Part shown: positions 61,101 to 64,000 of the stretch, piece after piece
Position numbering within the stretch: position 1 is the first letter of the stretch
Layout of the letters: every line of letters starts with the position of its first letter
DNA from: Bradyrhizobium sp. CCGE-LA001
Lineage (GTDB): Bacteria > Pseudomonadota > Alphaproteobacteria > Rhizobiales > Xanthobacteraceae
Reading direction: 5' to 3'
DNA length: 64,000 nt
NCBI RefSeq assembly: GCF_000296215.2
Contig: NZ_CP013949.1
Location: forward strand, 3,217,501 to 3,281,500
Made by a program: the position numbers and the translations under genes
Notes under the pieces: model-generated
Databases searched by the model: none
What the model saw: the letters and a program-made list of their open reading frames with translations, nothing else
Told to the model about the DNA's origin: nothing

Positions 61101-64000
61101 TGGACATACGGAGCAACAGGCACCACGCACGCCGGTCGAGATGGCCTTTGCGGCGATCTGGGCCGAACTGCTCGGCCGTCCCGTCGTCGGCATCACCGAC
61201 AATTTCTTCGAGCTCGGCGGCGATTCCATCATCTCGCTCCAGATGGTGAGCCGCGCCCGGCGCGCCGGATACTTGATCGAGCCGCGCGACGTGTTTCAGC
61301 ATCAGACGCTGGAAGCCTTGGCGCTCGCGGCGCGGACCGAACAGCGCACGGGGACGCCCGCCGATCAAAGGCAGGTCACCGGCCCGCATCCGATACTTCC
61401 GATTCAATCCCGCTTCTTTGCGGAAGACATGGAAAACCGGAACCATTGGAACCAGGCGGTGCTGTTGCAGCCGAGAGAGCGCCTCGACTGGGACGTGATG
61501 CGGCGTGCGCTCGCTACCGTGGTCGATCATCATGACGCGCTGCGCCTGCGCTTCGAGGGGAGGCAGGGGAGCTGGCATGCCGAGCACGGCGATGCTCCGT
61601 CCGCGGAGGAGCTGCTCTGGGTCCGGCAGGCGGTTGGCCGCGACGCTGTGACGGCACTGGCATCGTCGGCGCAGGCAAGCTTGTCGATCTCCAGCGGGTT
61701 GCTGTTGCGGGCGGTCGGTATCGATGTCGCCGATGGCAGTCAGCGCTTTCTGATCGTGATCCACCATCTGGTGGTCGACGGCGTGTCATGGCGCATTCTG
61801 CTGGAGGACATCGCCGCGGCGTACACGCAGCTGGCGAAGGCCGACGTAGCGGTCGCGCTTCCGCCCAAGACACACGCTTACGCATTGTGGGGACAGCGCC
61901 TGCGGACCTACGCAACGTCCCCTGAACTGGCGGCGGAACTGCCTTACTGGACCGGTCGCGGCGCGAACGCGGACATTCCCTGCGATGACGATCATGCTGG
62001 CGTCGATCGCATGGCAGATGCTGATGAGGTTATGCTGTCGTTCGGGGGCGAATGGACGCAGCGCCTGCTGACGGAGGCGCCGTCGGCTTATCGCACCCGG
62101 ATCAATGATCTCCTTCTTGCCGGGCTTGCACGTGCCATCTGGCAATGGAGCGGGCAGGACGACGTTCTCGTCGAGCTGGAGGGGCATGGCCGCGAGCTCC
62201 TCGACGGCGATCTCGACGTCTCGCGCACGGTCGGTTGGTTCACGACGGCCTTTCCCGTCCGGCTGGCCGGCGGATCGCAAGAGCCCTCACTCTTGATCAA
62301 GAGCGTGAAGGAAGAGCTTCGCGGCATTCCCGGCCGCGGACTGGGTTATGGCGTCTTGCGGCACCTTGGCTCAGATGAGCAGCGCGTGGCGCTGTCGGCT
62401 GTCAGTGAGCCGAAGATCGCCTTGAATTATCTTGGCCAGATCGACGGCAGTGACGAGGCGGCGCTGTTCACGATGGCAGCGGAAAGCGCCGGCCCGTCGC
62501 GTGATGCATCGAGCGCGCTACGACGCTGGCTGAGCGTGAACGGCACGGTGCGCGATGGCCGGTTGCGTTTGTCGTTCGGCTTTGGACGCAAGCGCTATCG
62601 ACGCGAGACGGTCGAGCGACTGGCCGCGTTGTACGAGGCTGCGTTGCGAGAGCTGGTCGAACACTGCACTGGCGGCGCCTGCGGCCTGACGCCATCGGAT
62701 GTCGCGTTGTCCGGGCTGGGCCAGGCCGAGCTCGACCGGCTTGGGCTCGATTGGCGCGAGATCGAGGACATCTATCCTTTGTCGCCGATGCAGCAGGGCA
62801 TGTTGTTCCATGCGATGCATGACGGCGAGAACGGGCTCTACGTCAATCAGGTCGCGGCGGAAGTCCGCGGCCTGGACGCCGGAAAGCTGCGCCGTGCCTG
62901 GCAGGCGGCCAGCGATCGGCATGCGGTGCTGCGGACCGGATTCGTCTGGCGTGACCTGTCGGGCGCGCCGCAACAGGTCGTCTACCGGCGCGCTGAAGTC
63001 CCCTTTGTCGAGGACGACTGGCGGGCGCGGAGTGCAACGTGGGACCAGACGCAACTGGAGGCAGCGCTGGTCGATGTCTCGCGGCAGGAGCAGGCCACCG
63101 GGTTCGACCTGTCGCGACCGCCCTTGCAGCGGATCCGGCTGATCCGGCTCGGCGACAACAGGCATTGGCTGATCTGGACACACCATCACATCCTGCTCGA
63201 CGGATGGAGCTCGGCGCGGCTGATCGCCGAGGTGATGCAGCATAACGGCGAGGGTCGCCTGCCGGCATTGCGGCACGGCTATCGCGATTACATCGCATGG
63301 CTGAAGGGGCGCGATGGCGACGCATCGGCAGCGTTCTGGCGCAATGCAACGGCAGAACTGGACGAGCCGAGTTTCCTGGCAGACAGCCTGGCCGAACGTG
63401 CGGGCGCAGAAACGTCCGGCCACGGCATGCTCGCGCTCGAGCTGAGCCCTGACCTGACAGCACGGTTGCAGGAATTCGCGGCGCGTGAGCGGATCACGAT
63501 GAACACGCTGGTGCAGGCGGCATGGGCGCAGTTGCTGCGACAGCATACCGGGCAGGGAACGGTTTGCTTCGGTGTCACCGTGGCAGGCAGGCCGCCTGAG
63601 CTCCCCGGCGCCGAAGAGATGGTCGGCCTTTTCATCAATACGTTGCCGGTCATCGATGGTGTCAGCCCACAGCAGACCGTCGGCGCATGGCTGCGCGAGC
63701 TGCAGGACCGTAATCTGGCCTTGCGCGAGTTCGGCGCGACGCCGCTCTATGAGATCCAGCGGCTGGCAGGGCGCCCCGGACGGCCGCTGTTCGACAGCAT
63801 CCTGGTGTTCGAGAATTATCCCGTCGACCGCGCGCTGATCGGACAAAACCGGCAGATCCAGGTTGGCGAAACCCGGATCGTCGAGACCAGCAATTATCCC
63901 TTGTTCGCCAGCATCGGCGTCGATGAGCGCCTGCGCCTCGTCTTCAACTATCAGCGCAGGCACTTCGACGAGGCGCAGGTCGCGCGGCTGCAGCGAATCT
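53527..64000 (+). CDS. NRPS, 5' part: C-A-PCP-E-C-A-PCP-E-C... (runs off the window)
   Basis: Open from ATG 53527 to the right edge (at least 3491 residues, no stop). Order: C (HHIVTDG at 183), A (YTSGSTGIPKG at 660), PCP Ser1052 (FERGGDS), E (HHLVIDG at 1232), C (HHILLDG at 1708), A (TSGSTGVPKG near 2179), PCP Ser2567, E (HHLVVDG at 2746), C (HHILLDG at 3220, cut at the end). All these motifs lie in one frame. The two C domains after E domains are of the D-acceptor type, agreeing with the E positions. At least one more A-PCP follows outside the window. Predicted residues are a Lys/Orn-like D-residue and a D-Ser-like residue. Confidence 0.93.
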   Translation, partial: MSDTATTQKQQLRDISRRLMRLDAGKQHAFLSQLAAKGVNLAMLPIVRQERKRAPLSFAQSRLWFLWRMDPSSAAYNISATVRVRGQLQPRALQQAFDALLVRHSALRTVFRQEGEQAEQVVQAPQPAALRHLILDGDDREGQAHLLARQEASLPFDLEAGPLMRAALLTLNESDHVLVVSLHHIVTDGWSMDVLVDEFWKLYAAFACGEAPTFPEPEIDYTDYADWQRLWMSAVDGERQVDYWTKRLADPAVLQLPIDRARPAVPDLAGSACRIPLDPALAYGLRALARRHRTTLFAVMLASFKLLLYRYTGQSDINIGVPVANRHRDETRGVIGLFVNTQVLRTQIDGRAAIADFIAAVHSATMEAQENQDLPFERLLEILQPTRSLSQNPLFQVLYNHQRRRTSSNPPDRTGLQIETIDPEVETVKFDLALDTDEGPSGEIRAIFTYATALFEAATIERLAAHWITILKVMVADDAQSIADVALLSERELERLRQWNRASETTASSFAPVHRTVARLAAETPDAPALIFGNDEITYDQLNRQANRLAHHLMRLGVGHSDLVGVSARRSPHLVVALLAILKTGAAYLPLDPEHPARRQVVTLRDAGARVVLVDADGSALMPAPAGVEVVPLGAIDLAKESESDPEIAVAPTSLAYVIYTSGSTGIPKGVAVEHGPFAMHCEVTAGLYDMDRHSRELHFLSFTFDGAHERLWTALTCGAALVMRDADLWSAEQTIEVLRRQRVTNAGFPPAYLQQLADFAVWRGDPPPVELYSFGGEAMPKAGFDKVKRALKPRTLINGYGPTETVVTPLVWKVDAGEEIEGNYAPIGRPVGRRSAYILDNDLNVVPVGVTGELFIGGEGLARGYWRRAELTAERFVPDPFGTSGARLYRTGDLARWRADGVIEYAGRSDHQVKIRGFRIELGEIEAWLMRQAGVQSAVVIAREAGVSRQLVGYVAGDGPFEEAAMRAALSDELPDYMVPARIVRLEQLPLTAHGKVDRDALPAPEMPTAAGAHVAPRSAAETVLAAIWAELLGQPVIGVEDNFFERGGDSIISLQLVGRARQAGLLIEPRDVFRHQTLQDLARVARSEARVGDLAPEPDIDGREHPLLPIQLRFFGEDAGDRHHWNQAVLLTPKSRLDWKLVERSVAVLIAHHAALRLRFEAIDGDWRATYGSSPAISELFESRRNVGGATEVTGVASSAQASLSLAGPLLRVVGMDLADGSQRLLVVVHHLVIDGVSWRVLLDDLAMAYDQLGKGAASVALARSESYASWGARLQAYARTDELAAEFDYWLERGAQAAFPCDDDHGGVDRVADGEEVLLVFDAALTARLLKEAPSAYRTQVNDLLLAALARAVSRWSGIEDVIVELEGHGREDVFDGADISRTIGWFTTAFPVRLPGGSGDDAALIKAVKEELRAVPNRGLGYGVLRHLGTEAQRSALAARPEPRIVFNYLGQFDSSMGESAPFRLAPESAGPMRSDSAPLGRWVSINGQVGEGQLRLSFSYGRRRYRRATIERLAEHYAAALRELVAHCTGGARGVTPSDFALSNLKQADLDALVGTTDCREIEDIYPLSPMQQGMLFHALRDGESGNYVNQIGLEVRGLDAGRLRAAWHEVSTRHAVLRTGFAWRDLSGAAQQVVYRSARLPFEEEDWRTRAATMDDEEFRTALAGVAQAERARAFDLSQAPLQRVRLIRLDEARHWLIWTHHHILLDGWSAARLMAEILQHERGERLPAVRGRYRDYIAWLQRQDPEASASFWRSALAELDEPSFLADTLGGPATKGAPGHGSLDLLLTADLTADLQAFARRERVTLNTLVQGAWAQLLRRHTGQRAVCFGATVSGRPAEISGSEEMVGLFINTLPVVDQPSPQTEVGAWLRDLQARNTDLRDHGWMPLYDIQRLAGRSGRALFDNILVFENYPIDEALRGESESGRRFGRVEQVSITNYALTVAVFAKSDGINLGFRYDRSRFDDDQIRYLQASLSRLLARVVADASRPLGALDSLDADEKQKVFGWSGSAERAPKFGDSIVAQIEARAAATPSAIALVFGEQQISYGELNTRANYLASRLREHGIGRDRLVGLALERSIELIVGVLAVLKAGGAYLPLDPDYPSDRLLHMLRDSGAALVLTQDRLLPHLAPVIADAGAEAWTIDGEAHLDEPAGNLDTALHPDSLAYVMYTSGSTGVPKGVACSHRALAARLGWMQGEYGLDAGETLLHKTPFSFDVSVWEILWPLATGARLAIAAPGAHREPRLLVDAVVAHDVTTLHFVPQMLEHFVTEPGATRCTSLKRLFAGGEALSLDLMARVLAAFPDVRFDNRYGPTEALINATYWTCRDEGAARVPIGRPIPGVTIRILDSDLNMVPAGVTGELFIGGAGLARGYWQRETVTAEHFIPDPFGGEGERLYRSGDLARWRADGAIDYVGRADHQIKIRGFRIELGEIEARLLEQPSVRSAVAVARDVGASRQLLGYVSGTEGLEEAGLRTALSAVLPDYMVPPRIVVLERLPLMPSGKVDRHALPAPDMAHGHTEQQAPRTPVEMAFAAIWAELLGRPVVGITDNFFELGGDSIISLQMVSRARRAGYLIEPRDVFQHQTLEALALAARTEQRTGTPADQRQVTGPHPILPIQSRFFAEDMENRNHWNQAVLLQPRERLDWDVMRRALATVVDHHDALRLRFEGRQGSWHAEHGDAPSAEELLWVRQAVGRDAVTALASSAQASLSISSGLLLRAVGIDVADGSQRFLIVIHHLVVDGVSWRILLEDIAAAYTQLAKADVAVALPPKTHAYALWGQRLRTYATSPELAAELPYWTGRGANADIPCDDDHAGVDRMADADEVMLSFGGEWTQRLLTEAPSAYRTRINDLLLAGLARAIWQWSGQDDVLVELEGHGRELLDGDLDVSRTVGWFTTAFPVRLAGGSQEPSLLIKSVKEELRGIPGRGLGYGVLRHLGSDEQRVALSAVSEPKIALNYLGQIDGSDEAALFTMAAESAGPSRDASSALRRWLSVNGTVRDGRLRLSFGFGRKRYRRETVERLAALYEAALRELVEHCTGGACGLTPSDVALSGLGQAELDRLGLDWREIEDIYPLSPMQQGMLFHAMHDGENGLYVNQVAAEVRGLDAGKLRRAWQAASDRHAVLRTGFVWRDLSGAPQQVVYRRAEVPFVEDDWRARSATWDQTQLEAALVDVSRQEQATGFDLSRPPLQRIRLIRLGDNRHWLIWTHHHILLDGWSSARLIAEVMQHNGEGRLPALRHGYRDYIAWLKGRDGDASAAFWRNATAELDEPSFLADSLAERAGAETSGHGMLALELSPDLTARLQEFAARERITMNTLVQAAWAQLLRQHTGQGTVCFGVTVAGRPPELPGAEEMVGLFINTLPVIDGVSPQQTVGAWLRELQDRNLALREFGATPLYEIQRLAGRPGRPLFDSILVFENYPVDRALIGQNRQIQVGETRIVETSNYPLFASIGVDERLRLVFNYQRRHFDEAQVARLQRI
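58147..62670 (+). other. NRPS module 6: C-A(Ser-like?)-PCP-E
   Basis: The pocket reads D-V-W-H-F-G-R-I-N-K (Asp2224). The first four residues are those of Ser codes (D-V-W-H-L-S-L-I-D-K), but Arg and Asn later are unlike any code I recall. The E domain is intact by motif, so a D-residue. Confidence 0.5.
62686..64000 (+). other. NRPS module 7: C domain, truncated by window
   Basis: A D-acceptor-type C domain (starts E-I-E-D-I-Y-P-L-S-P-M-Q-Q-G-M-L-F-H; HHILLDG at residue 3220). It is cut before its adenylation domain, so the next residue is unknown. Confidence 0.85.

Overview
The window comes from a GC-rich alphaproteobacterium, most likely Bradyrhizobium or a close relative. That guess rests on protein style, two ribose-type (CUT2) sugar importers, a rhizobial polysaccharide locus and Irr-like (ICE) iron boxes. 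No rRNA or tRNA gene, IS element or CRISPR array was seen. The left edge cuts an acyl-CoA synthetase and the right edge cuts a giant NRPS gene.

Region 1 (about 0.7-20.2 kb) is catabolic. A minus-strand run reads, in transcription order: Dabb protein, maleylacetate reductase, amidohydrolase, 3-hydroxyisobutyrate-dehydrogenase-like enzyme, hydroxyquinol-type intradiol dioxygenase, FAD-linked oxidase, a complete CUT2 ABC importer (ATPase, two permeases, binding protein) and a YciI protein. Ring-cleavage dioxygenase plus maleylacetate reductase is the signature of the hydroxyquinol route to 3-oxoadipate. A divergent LysR regulator, a xylulokinase and a second CUT2 importer follow on the plus strand. 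A MarR regulator and a phenol-hydroxylase-type flavoprotein close the region.

Region 2 (about 20.2-32.1 kb) is an exopolysaccharide locus. It holds a glycosyltransferase, a transferase-like protein with a beta-propeller end, a Wzc/ExoP-like chain-length protein with a degenerate kinase domain, a Wzx-type flippase, a FAD enzyme, a FemAB/BioF2-like acyltransferase, an O-antigen-polymerase-like membrane protein and a secreted GH5 glycanase overlapping the polymerase gene.

Region 3 (about 32.1-64 kb) is the most striking part: a lipopeptide NRPS locus that looks like a siderophore system. A promoter region with three Irr/ICE-like boxes precedes a TonB-dependent receptor with a perfect intrinsic terminator. 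Then come an MbtH protein, a type II thioesterase, a SyrP/TauD-type hydroxylase and three overlapping NRPS genes. The assembly line reads FAAL-ACP | C-A-PCP-E | C-A-PCP // C-A-PCP | C-A-PCP // C-A-PCP-E | C-A-PCP-E | C... and continues beyond the window. Adenylation pocket residues read by eye suggest Asp, a basic residue, a Phe-like residue, Gly, a Lys/Orn-like residue and a Ser-like residue. The Asp module next to a probable Asp beta-hydroxylase suggests an acylated peptide with D-beta-hydroxyaspartate as an iron ligand.
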